In this document: positions 17,324-26,949 of the stretch, in pieces
Numbering within the stretch: position 1 is the first letter of the stretch
How the letters are laid out: every line of letters begins with the position of its first letter
Origin: Halovenus salina
Lineage (GTDB): Archaea; Halobacteriota; Halobacteria; Halobacteriales; Haloarculaceae
NCBI RefSeq assembly: GCF_026410925.1
Contig: NZ_CP112972.1
Span: 2,480,001-2,544,000 of the forward strand
Direction: 5' to 3'
Length of the DNA stretch: 64,000 bases
Notes under the pieces: generated by a model
The model's database searches: none
Told to the model about the DNA's origin: nothing
What the model saw: the letters and a program-made list of their open reading frames with translations, nothing else
Translations under genes and position numbers: made by a program

Positions 17324-17731
17324 GTGGATGACGTTCCACTGGATGAGGAAGTCGAATTCCGTCTCGACCGCCTCGAATCCGACACGTACCAGGCGTGGGT
17401 CGCCGCCGAGGGCGAACCGACCGACGAGTCGCTTGCTGAACTGTCCCGTGAGCTCGTCGGCTTCGTGACAGCAGAAGTCGATTCTTGTCCGCCGGTGTTC
17501 GACCGTCCGGACCGCCTCAAAATTGGCGACTTCTACGTCCAGGAGTCGCGCCGAGGTGACGGTCTCGCAGATGACCTGCTCGACCGTGTCGCCGAACACG
17601 CCCGCGAGGTAGGCATCCCGGAACTGTCCCTCGATGTCGATGCCGATAACGAACGCGCGATGGGTTTCTATCAAAAGGTCGGCTTCGAGCCACACAGACA
17701 CTATATGACTGTCCCCACCGAGACGCTGTAG
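17324..17731 (+). CDS. GNAT family N-acetyltransferase (N-terminus unresolved)
   Basis: The C-terminal half is a clear GNAT core: LKIGDFYVQESRRGDGLADDLLDRVAEHAREVGIPELSLDVDADNERAMGFYQKVGFEP, with the acetyl-CoA loop modified (ESRRGDGLA for Q/RxxGxG/A). GTG at 17324 is the only standard start, but the same frame is open and coding-like from 17186, reading IVHISKVPAEKDAARRF and LWLPYHRDLEAAV before it. A protein starting at 17324 would lack the first GNAT strand and helix. Translation may begin at an ATA near 17210, or the start has been lost by mutation. Substrate unknown. Confidence 0.8.
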   Translation: MDDVPLDEEVEFRLDRLESDTYQAWVAAEGEPTDESLAELSRELVGFVTAEVDSCPPVFDRPDRLKIGDFYVQESRRGDGLADDLLDRVAEHAREVGIPELSLDVDADNERAMGFYQKVGFEPHRHYMTVPTETL

Positions 17732-17786
17732 CTGTCGACGATTCAACAGGCTTCGGGACGACGAGACACCACAGCAGGGACAGGCC

Positions 17787-18335
17787 CTACCCCTGGAACG
17801 CGTGGTACTCCAGGCCCTTGTGTTTCAGTTCGTTGCGCTTCTCTTCGAGGAACGAGTAGACCGTGCCGTGGGGTGCGCCTTCGAGAATCATCTCGGCGGC
17901 CTCTCGGACTGCGGCGACCTGTTTCGGTCCGCCGATGATGCCGAACGTCGAGCCATAGATTGCGACAGAGGCCCCGGTCAGCTCTTCCATGAGCTCTCTG
18001 GTTCGGCCGTTCTCGCCGATGAGTCGTCCCTTCTGGCGGCGCAGGTCGTTTTTGTTCCGCGCGGCGGCGTCGATATCGACGATATCGAACATCATCATAT
18101 CGTCGTCGAGCAGGCGGAGCGCGTCGTCCGGAGAGAATCCGCGACCAATTGCCTTGACAATGTCGGGACCTTTCAGTCCCAGGACCGGGTCGCCGACCTT
18201 CTCGATACCGACTTTCCCCGACTCGGAGTCAATGTCGAGGCGGACCTCTGCGCGGTCTTCGATTTCGCGCATCGTCTCGCCGCCTTCGCCGATGAGAACC
18301 CCGATACGGTCGTCGGGTATCTTCACGTGCTGCAT
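17787..18335 (-). CDS. KH-domain ribosome-biogenesis protein (archaeal Pno1/Dim2-like)
   Basis: 182 residues with two KH modules. KH1 has the intact GxxG (HVKIPDDRIGVLIGEGGETMREIEDRAEVRLDID); KH2 contains RRQKGRLIGENGRTRELMEELTGASVAIYGSTFGIIGG. The archaeal family is a homologue of eukaryotic Pno1/Krr1 and is thought to bind 16S rRNA near its 3' end during small-subunit maturation. In many archaea it sits beside a Rio1 kinase gene; here no such gene adjoins. A TATA-like TTTAAAT lies about 65 bp upstream, near 18400. Confidence 0.93.
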   Translation of the reverse strand: MQHVKIPDDRIGVLIGEGGETMREIEDRAEVRLDIDSESGKVGIEKVGDPVLGLKGPDIVKAIGRGFSPDDALRLLDDDMMMFDIVDIDAAARNKNDLRRQKGRLIGENGRTRELMEELTGASVAIYGSTFGIIGGPKQVAAVREAAEMILEGAPHGTVYSFLEEKRNELKHKGLEYHAFQG

Positions 18336-18447
18336 AATATAGGCTACAGTACGTGACTGGTCTGTTAAAGTCCTTCGCCATGAGATATACCGATACTTGC
18401 ATTTAAATTGGAAGCCGAGCCAGAGGCCCCGTGACCTGACAGAAAGC

Positions 18448-18485
18448 CACGGAGAGAACGCGGTTGCGTGGGGCGGCTCTCCGTG
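18448..18485. terminator. Inverted repeat, possible transcript end or RNA hairpin
   Basis: Perfect 9-bp arms CACGGAGAG and CTCTCCGTG flank a 20-nt loop. It lies between the DUF2103 gene stop (18516) and the KH gene start (18335), both on the minus strand, so it would form at the 3' end of the DUF2103 transcript. No T-tract follows directly, so terminator function is uncertain. Confidence 0.35.
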
Positions 18486-18515
18486 AACCGGTCTCGACTT
18501 CGTCTCACCTGTTCG

Positions 18516-19238
18516 CTACTGCGCAAAGCCCGCTTCGACGAGCGCGTCGTTGAGGTCGTCACGGACCCGCTCGCCGAGTTCGCGGTTGTTGGCTGTCGTC
18601 ACAACGCGGTTCTCCTGGACGCTGGACCCATCACGCAGCAACAGCCGGACGTTTCCGGTGCCGTCTGCTCGCGTCACCTTGCCGCGGACTCCGGTTCGCG
18701 AGCTCGAGCCGCCTGCCTCTATCGGCCCTGGAATAATCTTCTTCACGTGGGGGTGGCCGGCGACGACTTCGAGCACATCTCGACCCGAACGACCGCCGAT
18801 GAGCGTCGAGTGCGAGCCGCCGAGTTTCTCGGCGACTGACGCTTCGACCACCTCCAGGGGCGGGTCGCCCTTGCGGTCAATGACGTGGTCGACTGGGTCG
18901 TCGGCCCCGATACGGTAGAAGGGATAGCGGAGCTGTGCCCGGACTTCCCTGAGCACGTCACGCTCACCGGTCGCGTAGACCTCTTCCGGGCGTTTCCGTC
19001 GCACGTCATCGGCAATCTGTCCGGCGAAGTACCGCAGCTCTGACCGCTCCTGTTCCTGGTCAGGCTCCGGCGTTGTCGTCACCGTTCGGTGACCGACAGC
19101 CGTCTCGTCGAGTAATACTGTTACTGTCGCGCGTTCGCGCTGGAGTTCGAGCACGACTGTGTCGGCATTTTCGGTCTGACAGACCAGACAGTAGTCGCCT
19201 GGTCTGTCGAGCGGCGTCGCACACTGCCGACACTCCAT
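18516..19238 (-). CDS. DUF2103 predicted metal-binding protein
   Basis: 240 residues. An N-terminal zinc ribbon (MECRQCATPLDRPGDYCLVCQ, four Cys) is followed by an acidic linker and the DUF2103 core GGSHSTLIGGRSGRDVLEVVAGHPHVKKIIPGPI. The C-terminus GNVRLLLRDGSSVQENRVVTTANNRELGERVRDDLNDAL resembles a small RNA- or nucleotide-binding fold. The family is archaeal and unassigned. It lies downstream of truD on the same strand (51 bp), which hints at an RNA-linked role by context only. Confidence 0.85.
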   Translation of the reverse strand: MECRQCATPLDRPGDYCLVCQTENADTVVLELQRERATVTVLLDETAVGHRTVTTTPEPDQEQERSELRYFAGQIADDVRRKRPEEVYATGERDVLREVRAQLRYPFYRIGADDPVDHVIDRKGDPPLEVVEASVAEKLGGSHSTLIGGRSGRDVLEVVAGHPHVKKIIPGPIEAGGSSSRTGVRGKVTRADGTGNVRLLLRDGSSVQENRVVTTANNRELGERVRDDLNDALVEAGFAQ

Positions 19239-19288
19239 ACACGGTACAGGGTGACCGAGCGCGATAAGCCCGGTGTTTCAAGGCCCAA

Positions 19289-20623
19289 TCACAACCGCTC
19301 GGGGTCACATTTCATGAACTCCCGGAGGACGACCGTCGCGTACGACCCGCGCGGCAGCGCAAACGATAGCTCCAATGGGTCGAACGCGAGGTCGAGTGTC
19401 GTCTGAACGAGGACGGCGCGGCGAGTCCCCGTCGAATTGAACTCGCCGGGCAGGTCGAAATCAGTCGGCTCGATACCGACCTCCTCTAGCATCTCCCGCT
19501 CGATATCGCCCGGCTCGCCGTCGGCCAGCTCGGTCTCCGTGCCGACAAGCGGTGCCGTCACAAATGCTCTGCCGCGCTCGCAGTGTCGCGTTACCGAATC
19601 GAGCCGTGACTCGTCGACCCGCTGTGTCCGGCCCGTGTCGGGAACGGTCACTCCTTCGGGGGCGTCACTGTCGGTGAAACAGACCACGTCACCAGCAACA
19701 GGGCGGTCGAACGGGAGCCCGCGTTCGAGTCGTAACGAGAGCATCCGATTGAACGCGTAGGACTGTGCGGCGTGAACGAACAGACGCTGGAGGTTTGTCG
19801 GGACCGCTTCCAGTGCTTCACGGAAGTCTGCCGGGCTGTCGTCTCCCTTGACGAGGCGGTGAAGCATCGCCCGCTCGTGGGTGAGCTGTCGTGGGAACTC
19901 ATCGAGTGCGGCCTGCCAGTCACGGCTCTGTTCGGCGAACGAGCGGGCGTCTCTCGTTGGCTCGGGCTCACGTTCGCTCGGGTTGCCGACGTAGGCCATG
20001 ACTGCCCTCTCCCAGTCGCCCCGAAGGAGGCCGAGTCCAACCTCGTGGGTGACTGGCCGCTTGCTCCCGAACCGCTGTTGCCCGAAGTAGTTCGGCACGC
20101 CGACGACCGGACTGTCATCGTCACGCTGGCCGCCGAATTCTGTCAGCTCGCGCAGAGATGCTCTGGCATGCTCGTGGCCGTCTGTCTCTCGGACCGTTAC
20201 CTCGAACTCGTTGCCAGCCAGGTCGCCGAACAGAATCGGCCTGCCGGTCCGACCGACGACTTCGTAGCTAACATCGTCGAGATCGGGAACCGCGTCGGCC
20301 GCGATACCGTCGATGCTGAACAGCTGCGTGGTAACTGCGCGTTTGTCCTTGGTCCCTGCCCAGGAGACCCGTTCTCGGGAGATGCCGAGCCTGTTCGAGA
20401 GCGCCCGCGCAAAATCGTTAGTGTCCCAGTTTCGCAGCGTCACACGGAGCAACAGATGCGGATAGGCATCTGTGTCTGCGTCGACCGGTTCGGCGGCAAA
20501 ATCCTCCCGCTCGCGGACGCGAAAATCAGCGGGCTCTTGGCGAAGTTGGCCGCCAGTGCCGTCGGCGTCGCTCACGTAGTAGCCGATGCCGACCTCGCGC
20601 TCGAGCGGGTGTGCCTCGCGCAT
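19289..20623 (-). CDS. truD: tRNA pseudouridine(13) synthase TruD
   Basis: 444 residues with the diagnostic TruD segments: an N-terminal [15 protein letters not shown], the catalytic [18 protein letters not shown] carrying the nucleophilic Asp equivalent in GTKDKRA, and [33 protein letters not shown]. The TRUD insertion domain lies between about 200 and 340. The enzyme isomerises U13 of tRNA. The start [25 protein letters not shown] is typical. An unusually long antisense frame overlies it but is a composition artefact. Confidence 0.95.
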   Translation of the reverse strand: MREAHPLEREVGIGYYVSDADGTGGQLRQEPADFRVREREDFAAEPVDADTDAYPHLLLRVTLRNWDTNDFARALSNRLGISRERVSWAGTKDKRAVTTQLFSIDGIAADAVPDLDDVSYEVVGRTGRPILFGDLAGNEFEVTVRETDGHEHARASLRELTEFGGQRDDDSPVVGVPNYFGQQRFGSKRPVTHEVGLGLLRGDWERAVMAYVGNPSEREPEPTRDARSFAEQSRDWQAALDEFPRQLTHERAMLHRLVKGDDSPADFREALEAVPTNLQRLFVHAAQSYAFNRMLSLRLERGLPFDRPVAGDVVCFTDSDAPEGVTVPDTGRTQRVDESRLDSVTRHCERGRAFVTAPLVGTETELADGEPGDIEREMLEEVGIEPTDFDLPGEFNSTGTRRAVLVQTTLDLAFDPLELSFALPRGSYATVVLREFMKCDPERL

Positions 20624-20701
20624 GTACTGACCGCCGATGAGAGCCCGTCGGATAAATCAGTGTCGTCAATACATGAGGGTAGAGACCGTTCGCATGACCA
20701 C

Positions 20702-21970
20702 TCAGCGGTCGATGATACCGTCGAGATAGCCGCGGCGCTGTGCAACAGCCACGCCGACGAGTATCGCGCCCCCGACCACGAGCAGTATCGACTGTGTTCC
20801 GAGGGTTTCGAAGAAACTCTCGACTGTGGCCACGAGAGCATCCGCAACTGGGTCGGCATCTTCTGTGTCCGGCACGACGAACCCGGGCGCGACAAACCCA
20901 GCGACAGCGCCGAGCAGACCCGCACCCACCAGCGCGCCGCCGGCGGTTCTCGCAGTTCGTGCGATATCACGGGTGAGTGCCCCGATGACGCCGACGAGAA
21001 CCAGCGCGAGCGCCGGAAGCGCCACCACGAGCGTCTCTATCAACTGCACGGCGTCTGCGGCTCGCGAGAGGGCCTCGCCGGACTCTTCCTCCTCGTCCAG
21101 TGTCACGGTGTCATCGATGTCTGCGACGGCCTCGTCTCCGAGTGCTGTTTTGAGGTCGTCTTCGCTCGCGGTGAGCTGTGAGGTGTACTCGTCGTAGGTC
21201 AACTCACCCGCCAGCCCATCGACGACGGTGAACTGGAGTGACACGAGCGCATCGGTGAGCGCCGTGGTGTACCCTCCCTCCTCGGTCGTGGACTCGACGT
21301 CAGCTTTCAGTGCCTGGACCTCCCGGTCGCTGAGGTCCTCCTGAGCCTCCTGGAAACTCTCCTCGTCTGATTCAAGCGCGGCAATCTGCTCCCGGTCGAG
21401 ACGGTCTGTGCTTTCGCCGATTAGGGTCGGTGTATCGACGACAATATCTCTGGCGACAGACTCGGCTACGCTGCGTTTGACCGTCGTGATGTCGAGGACG
21501 AACGAGACCTCGTCACGATCTCCCTGCAGGAACGCATAGAGTCGCTCTATGTTGTTGGTTGTCTGCTCGCGAACGTAGTCGGTAGTGACGCTCTCCTCGG
21601 CGGTTGTCTCTGAATCGAACTCCCCAAGACCAATGCCAGGTGGCAGGCTCAGACCCTGTATCCCGGAATCAATCTCGTCAGCTACTGTGTCACGGAACTC
21701 GTCGCCCTGTTCGGCGAACAGCCCCTCTTCGTCCATCTGCTGGATGACGTGGTCGGAGTCGAGCACCGTTCGGTCGGCCGCAACTGCGAGGTTCCCTCCG
21801 GCAACGGTCGCCACCAGGATAACACCGACCAACACGAGCGCGACTCGCCCTGGGAGTCCACGAGGGCGTCTCCCCTGGTCATCCGTTGTTTTTGCTGTGT
21901 CGTTCGCCCCTGTTGGTCTCTTTTTGCTCGTGTTGTCCGACGTGGAACCGCCACCCTGGTTACTCATCAT
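20702..21970 (-). CDS. Haloarchaeal membrane protein of unknown function
   Basis: 422 residues starting at ATG 21968-21970, with a second ATG immediately after. A polar N-terminus (to about 38) and a transmembrane segment (VALVLVGVILVATVAGGNLAVAA) are followed by about 240 acidic extracytoplasmic residues. Three C-terminal membrane segments follow: VVALPALALVLVGVIGAL, GALVGAGLLGAVAGFVAPGF and SILLVVGGAILVGVAVAQ. The outer domain is Asp/Glu-rich and mostly helical, with no Cys. No known domain is recognised. It may share a transcript with truD (79 bp gap). Confidence 0.8.
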   Translation of the reverse strand: MMSNQGGGSTSDNTSKKRPTGANDTAKTTDDQGRRPRGLPGRVALVLVGVILVATVAGGNLAVAADRTVLDSDHVIQQMDEEGLFAEQGDEFRDTVADEIDSGIQGLSLPPGIGLGEFDSETTAEESVTTDYVREQTTNNIERLYAFLQGDRDEVSFVLDITTVKRSVAESVARDIVVDTPTLIGESTDRLDREQIAALESDEESFQEAQEDLSDREVQALKADVESTTEEGGYTTALTDALVSLQFTVVDGLAGELTYDEYTSQLTASEDDLKTALGDEAVADIDDTVTLDEEEESGEALSRAADAVQLIETLVVALPALALVLVGVIGALTRDIARTARTAGGALVGAGLLGAVAGFVAPGFVVPDTEDADPVADALVATVESFFETLGTQSILLVVGGAILVGVAVAQRRGYLDGIIDR

Positions 21971-22108
21971 CCCTAATGGGAACGCTCTGTCATATAAACA
22001 CTAGCACGAAACGGCGTCTGTTGCCGGCATGCGGGGGTCTGCCCTGTACGTTGATCTTTCGAGAGTCGTACCAAGAGACGTATATCTGCCGGAACCGAAT
22101 CACCTGGT

Positions 22109-22825
22109 ATGCAACGACGGAGCTTTTTGCGCCTGACAGCAGCCGCTACTGGCGGTGCGGTTGCGGGGTGTCTCGGCGGCGACGATTCGAACACAGTCTT
22201 CGACGAGCCGTATCTCGAAGAAGCAGACCCTGAGGACCTCTCCTATCCGGCACACGGCGAGGAGCTGCCGGAGGTGACGCTGCCCGCACCGCTCGACGAC
22301 CGAGAGGTCTCGACACGAGAGTTCGTCGAGGACCGCGAGACCATTATGACGTTCATTTACACGCGGTGTCCGGGTCCCTGTCCGGGGATGACTGCCGCGC
22401 TCGCACACGTCTTCGTCGACGCCGCGGACCAGGGATACAGCAACGAGGTGGCGCTGATGCCGACGACGTTCGACCCAGAATACGACGACGAACAGCGCCT
22501 CCGGCGCTTTTTCGAACGTAACGGTGTCGACCCGACTGCGGAGAACTGGCTCGCTCTGCGGCCTGAAACGTCCGAGCAAGCTGACGAGGTCGTCAACGGC
22601 GAGTTTGGCGTCGGCTTCGAGCGAACCCCAGGCGGCGATGGGCACGGCGGCCACAACACCTCACAGGGCGAGACACTCAATCCCAGTGAGGGCGACTACG
22701 ACTTCACCCACGTCAACCTCGTCATTCTCGCGAACCGTGACGGATACGTCGAGCGTGCCTACCAAGAGGTCCCACGTCCAGACGAGTTGCTTTCGGACCT
22801 CCAGAAGGTTAGAGACGCGTACTAA
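22109..22825 (+). CDS. SCO1/SenC family copper-chaperone/thioredoxin-fold lipoprotein
   Basis: 238 residues. The N-terminus MQRRSFLRLTAAATGGAVAGCLGG is a Tat signal (RRSFLR) with a lipobox Cys, so the protein is exported folded and lipid-anchored. The SCO core has the metal-binding CPGPC (TFIYTRCPGPCPGM) and the conserved distal His in DFTHVNLVILANRDG. SCO proteins deliver Cu or reduce Cys in cytochrome oxidase CuA assembly. A His/Gly-rich insert (GGDGHGGHNTSQGE) is extra. No oxidase gene lies in the window. Confidence 0.92.
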   Translation: MQRRSFLRLTAAATGGAVAGCLGGDDSNTVFDEPYLEEADPEDLSYPAHGEELPEVTLPAPLDDREVSTREFVEDRETIMTFIYTRCPGPCPGMTAALAHVFVDAADQGYSNEVALMPTTFDPEYDDEQRLRRFFERNGVDPTAENWLALRPETSEQADEVVNGEFGVGFERTPGGDGHGGHNTSQGETLNPSEGDYDFTHVNLVILANRDGYVERAYQEVPRPDELLSDLQKVRDAY

Positions 22826-23175
22826 ATTTCGTCCCGGTCGGTAAAGCTATACCGCCGGTGGATGTGGCCGTCGGCGAACTCGTGGAAGTCAGCGAAGTCG
22901 AAGGCGACCTGGTCGCCGTTTTGGACGCCGGAGAACGTCCCCCTGACTGCGACTGTCTGCCCCTCAACGACCACGTCGTGAAGCTCGTGGCTCCCCTCTT
23001 CGAGGGGGCGACCGTCGAGGTAGAACTCCCGCAAAGCGTCCCGCCCTTCGATTGCGCCCTGTCCGGGACGCTCGTAGCGTACGTCCGGGGCGAACAGGGC
23101 AACGAGGTCGTCGTACTGTTCGGCATCGACTAACTCGTAGTACTTGCGGACCGTTGATTCGGGTGTACGTGCCAT
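22822..23175 (-). CDS. SnoaL-like/NTF2-fold protein
   Basis: 117 residues from ATG 23173-23175; the ORF extends three codons further. It is a small alpha+beta cone fold: TPESTVRKYYELVDAEQYDDLVALFAPDVRYERPGQGAIEGRDALREFYLDGRP, then beta strands VEGQTVAVRGTFSGV and FDFADFHEFADGHIHRRYSF. The family includes SnoaL cyclases and limonene-epoxide hydrolase-like enzymes, but most members are uncharacterised. It converges on the SCO gene with a 4-bp stop overlap. Confidence 0.88.
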   Translation of the reverse strand: MARTPESTVRKYYELVDAEQYDDLVALFAPDVRYERPGQGAIEGRDALREFYLDGRPLEEGSHELHDVVVEGQTVAVRGTFSGVQNGDQVAFDFADFHEFADGHIHRRYSFTDRDEI

Positions 23176-23212
23176 ACCGGACACTCGGACCCCAGGAGTA
23201 TAACTCTCCCTG

Positions 23213-24685
23213 TCACATGAAATCCGAGAGGCCAGCCTGCGAGTCGTCGTCTGACTCCGCTGTACTCGCGTCGGTATCGACTGACTCCGCTGTACTCGCG
23301 TTGGTGTCGACTGTCTCCGCTGTTTGGTCGTCCGCCTCGGTTGGCTCGTCGATTGAGGCCTTATCTGTACTCTCGCCGGGGTCGAAAGCGCCGCCGGTCC
23401 CCTCTGTGGCCCGTTCCTCCCTGAGCTGTTCGGCGTCGTCGACGATTGATTGGACCTTGTTCGTGTCCTCGCCGCTGCCGGTAATGAAAGAGATGTGCTC
23501 GGCTTCGAGCTCGTAGCGGGCGGTCATCGCAACCGTGAGCTCGCGGTTCTTGCAGTGGTGTGTCATCGCCGCAAGGTGGGGCATGATTTCTCGTCGAGCG
23601 GTACTCATGCTCGTCCCGTTTGCCTCCGCGATTTTTCGAGCGATGTAATCTCGCTTGTCGCGAGTCCCCCGTGAACGGCCCAGCTTCGACCAATAGCTCG
23701 GCGGACTGTACCGGGTCCAGCCGCCTTTCGGCTCGCGGCGGGCCGCCGCCACGCCTGCGGTCATGTTGTCGCCGGCGTAGCGCCAAAACGAGTAGTTCTG
23801 CGTCGCCCGAACCCGCCCGAGCCAGCGGTCGGCGTTCGACAGGAAGCCGTAGGCGACGGCCAGTTCCTCGCCGTGGTAGTCCTTCGGAACGTTGTCCTCT
23901 ATCCAGTTGATGAGGTCGTCCGGTGTCTCGTCGACGTCGTAGCTCGCCTGCAGGGCCTCCTGTGGGCCGGCCTCTTTGATGACCGTATCGAGGTAGTCGA
24001 AGACGCCGGTCGTGGTGTCGCGCTCGCCGGTCACCACGTCGTCGGCGACGATGCGGTCCCGGCCCTCCGCCAGCGCCTGGAGGTCGTTGATTGCGCCCCG
24101 AAGGTCGCCGCTGTTCATCTCTGCGATGGCTTCGAGAGCGTCGGACTCGAACTCGACATCCTCTTTCCGACAGATATCACGCAGGACGGGCCGTATCGAG
24201 CGCTTCGAGACGCTCCGGAACTCGATGTCCTCGCAGGCGTTTCGAAGCCCGTTCGACATCTCGTAGTAGTCGTTGGCGATGAGAATCATCGGCTGATTCG
24301 CCTCCTTAACAAGACTCGTTACGGCCCGGCTCCCACCGCGGTCGGCGTTGCCGTGGATGTTGTCGGCCTCGTCCATGATGACCAGACGACGGCCGCCGCC
24401 ACCTGCTCCGAGTGTGCCGCTCTTTGCTGCCTCGCCGGCGACTCGTTCGATGACGTCTTTGGTTCGGGTGTCAGAGGCGTTCAGCTCGATTGTCGGCCAC
24501 CCTTTGTCGGCTGCAAGCGCGTGTGCAGCCGAGGTTTTTCCGACGCCCGGCGGCCCGTAGATGACGACCGCCTCGTGGTGGTCCTCCCAGCCGTCTGCCC
24601 ACTCTTGCAGGTCGTCTCTGGCCGAGTCGTTGCCCCGGAGCTCCGACAGCGACGACGGGCGGTACGTTTCGGTCCAGTCGGTCAT
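23213..24685 (-). CDS. rfcL: Replication factor C large subunit
   Basis: 490 residues. The AAA+ part has Walker A (IYGPPGVGKTSAAHALA) and Walker B (RLVIMDEADNIHGNADRGG). The start MTDWTETYRPSSLSELRGND is typical of archaeal RfcL. The large subunit loads the PCNA clamp with the small RfcS ring. The C-terminal 70 residues are acidic and low-complexity, with a Thr/Ala/Glu/Asp repeat (STAESVDTDASTAES). They end QAGLSDFM, a PCNA-interacting (PIP-like) box at the extreme C-terminus. Confidence 0.96.
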   Translation of the reverse strand: MTDWTETYRPSSLSELRGNDSARDDLQEWADGWEDHHEAVVIYGPPGVGKTSAAHALAADKGWPTIELNASDTRTKDVIERVAGEAAKSGTLGAGGGGRRLVIMDEADNIHGNADRGGSRAVTSLVKEANQPMILIANDYYEMSNGLRNACEDIEFRSVSKRSIRPVLRDICRKEDVEFESDALEAIAEMNSGDLRGAINDLQALAEGRDRIVADDVVTGERDTTTGVFDYLDTVIKEAGPQEALQASYDVDETPDDLINWIEDNVPKDYHGEELAVAYGFLSNADRWLGRVRATQNYSFWRYAGDNMTAGVAAARREPKGGWTRYSPPSYWSKLGRSRGTRDKRDYIARKIAEANGTSMSTARREIMPHLAAMTHHCKNRELTVAMTARYELEAEHISFITGSGEDTNKVQSIVDDAEQLREERATEGTGGAFDPGESTDKASIDEPTEADDQTAETVDTNASTAESVDTDASTAESDDDSQAGLSDFM

Positions 24686-24981
24686 CCCGTAACCGACCCC
24701 CGTTTTGTGGCTTCGTGGTTCCGTCGGGCAGTGCTAACTGGCACTGCGGACCGGGACCCAAGCGGTGGTCGTCCCCGATTCGAACACCGCGGTGAGTGCC
24801 CCGGAGGAACGTCTGAATGCGACGATAGAGTCGTTCCCAGCGGCGTAGCGCGTACCATCTCAGCAAAGACTGAGGGGCAGGACACTAATGATACTATTGT
24901 TCGGCCGGTCCAACAGACGACCCGCAGTCGAGCCACACGGCGATGACACGTCCACTTCAGCGGCCGTGTTGGAGCTGAGAG
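24686..24981. other. Intergenic region upstream of rfcL
   Basis: About 296 bp between the rfcL start and the antiporter stop. No convincing reading frame, RNA gene or repeat was seen. It presumably carries the rfcL promoter on the minus strand. Confidence 0.5.
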
Positions 24982-26949
24982 TCAGTCGTGAGGATGGAAC
25001 CGTTTTATCGCTTCTTTGACCGACTTGTCTTCGCCGAGGAACGTGAGATGGTCCCCGTACTCGATTATTTCGTCCGGGTCCGGGACGTGTGCGTCGCTTC
25101 CGCGCCCCATCTCGGCGATGAGACAGCCACCGGGAATCTCGTCGTTGACTTCCTGAATGGACTTACCGGAGAGTTCGTCCGATGTGACCTCTATCTCGAT
25201 GATGTCGTGGCCGTCTCCGAGGTCGTTCATCCAGTGGGCCATTGCCGGCCGTTCGATTTGGTTCTCCAGCGCGTACGCAGTTGCCTGGGCGCTGTCGACG
25301 GCACTGACACCGAGCGAGTCGAACGCATTGACGTTGTCAGGGTCGTTTACCCTGGCGAACACCTTGTCGATGTTGTACTTCGTCTTAACAGTCTGGCAGA
25401 CGAGGAGATTGATGTCGTCGCTGTCGGTTGCGGCGACGACGGCCTTGGCGTCCTCGACGCCAGCGGCTTCGAATGTTTCTTGATTGGTTGCGTCACCCTC
25501 GAAGACTCTGAACCCTGCCTCTCTCGACAGGCGACACTGTTTCTCGTCGTCTTCAACGATGATGACGAACTCGTCTCTGTTCTCCAGCTGTGTGGCGAGT
25601 GACCGGCCGACCCGTCCACCGCCGACGATTATCGTACGCATAGGTGTTACTCCGAGTATATCTCCGATTTGCCGAGCGAATCCTGCTTCGATAACGTCGG
25701 TCGCGATGATAACCAAGAAGACAGTCCCGAGTAGAATCTGTGCTTGATTATCGAGCGACGCTGCTTCCGCGGTCAACTCGGCTGCCTCGGTGCCCGACAC
25801 TTCTGTGGCCTCTTGTTGGAGCTGTTTCGCTTCGTTCTCCAGGTCGACGGCAAACAACGTTGCCACAGACGCGGGAATAATCCCCCGTGGTCCGACGGCG
25901 GCCAGGAATCCACGTTCCGGCCAGGTGAACCGCTCGATTCCGACAGTCGAGAGCAGTGCGACAACCGGACGCAGGACGACCATGACGACGAACAGGACGC
26001 CGATGCCACCGACGCCGAGACTTTGGACTGCTTCGAGGTCGACCAGCGCGGCCAGCGAGACGAACACGAACGCGAGCAGCAACATCGTCACGTCCTCGGT
26101 AAACTCCTCGATAGACTCTCTGTGTGGGAGGTCGAGATTTCCGAGTGTAATTCCAGCGGTCGCCGCGGCCACGACACCGGCTTCGGCGAAGATGAAGTCC
26201 GCAACACCGTAGGAACCGGCGGCCCCCAGCAGCGTGAGGAACCTAGCGGCCTGTACTCCTTCGACCTGTACGAACGCCTCGTTCTGGAGATAGTAGACCA
26301 CGACAGCGATGGCGAAACCAGTCAGAACACCGACCCCGATTCGGGCACCGAATGCCTGTGCAGTCACCGGAATTCCCTGCACCTGCAGCAGAATCGTCTC
26401 GAAGATAACGACGGCGGCGACCGCGGCGGTCACGTCGTTGACGATCCCCTCTGTCTCCAGTGCCGCAGAGACGTGCTCGCGAAGATAGACGACGTTGACA
26501 ATCGGCGTAATAACTGTCGGCCCCGTCGCAACCAACAACGCACCGATGAGAAAGGCAAGTGGCCACTCGGCACCGATAAACCAGTGGACTGCCGCTGCCG
26601 TGCCAGCAAACATCAGCAAAGCGCCGACAGTGACCAGCCGGAGCGACGCCGAAGACGCCTCACGGATTCGCTTGAACTGGAGAGCGAACGCGCCGTCGAA
26701 GACGATAATCGCCACGCTGACGCCGACGATCGTCGTCAGTCCGCCGCCGTTGGCACCGCCGAACGTCTCTAATGTGACGACACCGATTCCGGCCTCTCCG
26801 AGAAACAGTCCCCCGGCGATGTAGAAGACGACACTCGGTATCCGCAGTCTGTTCGCCAGTAACTGCCCGGCGATACCGAACGCCAGTATCCCGACGACCG
26901 TAATCAGCAGTGTGTCCGACACGGGCACCTCTATGTGGTGGATTAACAT
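24982..26949 (-). CDS. CPA2-type cation:proton antiporter with TrkA regulatory domains
   Basis: About 655 residues from ATG 26947-26949 (MLIHHIEVPVSDT). An upstream in-frame start adds 20 Cys/Gly-rich residues and is rejected. There are 11-12 membrane segments (residues about 10-440), including LLVATGPTVITPIVNVV, typical of Na+(K+)/H+ exchangers. A hydrophilic Glu/Ala loop interrupts them (LENEAKQLQQEATEVSGTEAAEL). A TrkA-N Rossmann domain follows (TIIVGGGRVGRSLATQLE, VFEGDATNQETFEAAGV), then TrkA-C. This gives nucleotide-gated K+ or Na+ export at the membrane. Confidence 0.92.
   Translation of the reverse strand: MLIHHIEVPVSDTLLITVVGILAFGIAGQLLANRLRIPSVVFYIAGGLFLGEAGIGVVTLETFGGANGGGLTTIVGVSVAIIVFDGAFALQFKRIREASSASLRLVTVGALLMFAGTAAAVHWFIGAEWPLAFLIGALLVATGPTVITPIVNVVYLREHVSAALETEGIVNDVTAAVAAVVIFETILLQVQGIPVTAQAFGARIGVGVLTGFAIAVVVYYLQNEAFVQVEGVQAARFLTLLGAAGSYGVADFIFAEAGVVAAATAGITLGNLDLPHRESIEEFTEDVTMLLLAFVFVSLAALVDLEAVQSLGVGGIGVLFVVMVVLRPVVALLSTVGIERFTWPERGFLAAVGPRGIIPASVATLFAVDLENEAKQLQQEATEVSGTEAAELTAEAASLDNQAQILLGTVFLVIIATDVIEAGFARQIGDILGVTPMRTIIVGGGRVGRSLATQLENRDEFVIIVEDDEKQCRLSREAGFRVFEGDATNQETFEAAGVEDAKAVVAATDSDDINLLVCQTVKTKYNIDKVFARVNDPDNVNAFDSLGVSAVDSAQATAYALENQIERPAMAHWMNDLGDGHDIIEIEVTSDELSGKSIQEVNDEIPGGCLIAEMGRGSDAHVPDPDEIIEYGDHLTFLGEDKSVKEAIKRFHPHD

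Noticed and set aside
19772..21181. 469-codon plus-strand frame across truD and the membrane protein gene
   Set aside because: It lies antisense to two good minus-strand genes, has Cys/Arg-rich non-haloarchaeal composition and no domain.
25744..26772. Long plus-strand frame opposite the antiporter gene
   Set aside because: Antisense shadow with high Arg/Asp/Gln content and no family signature.
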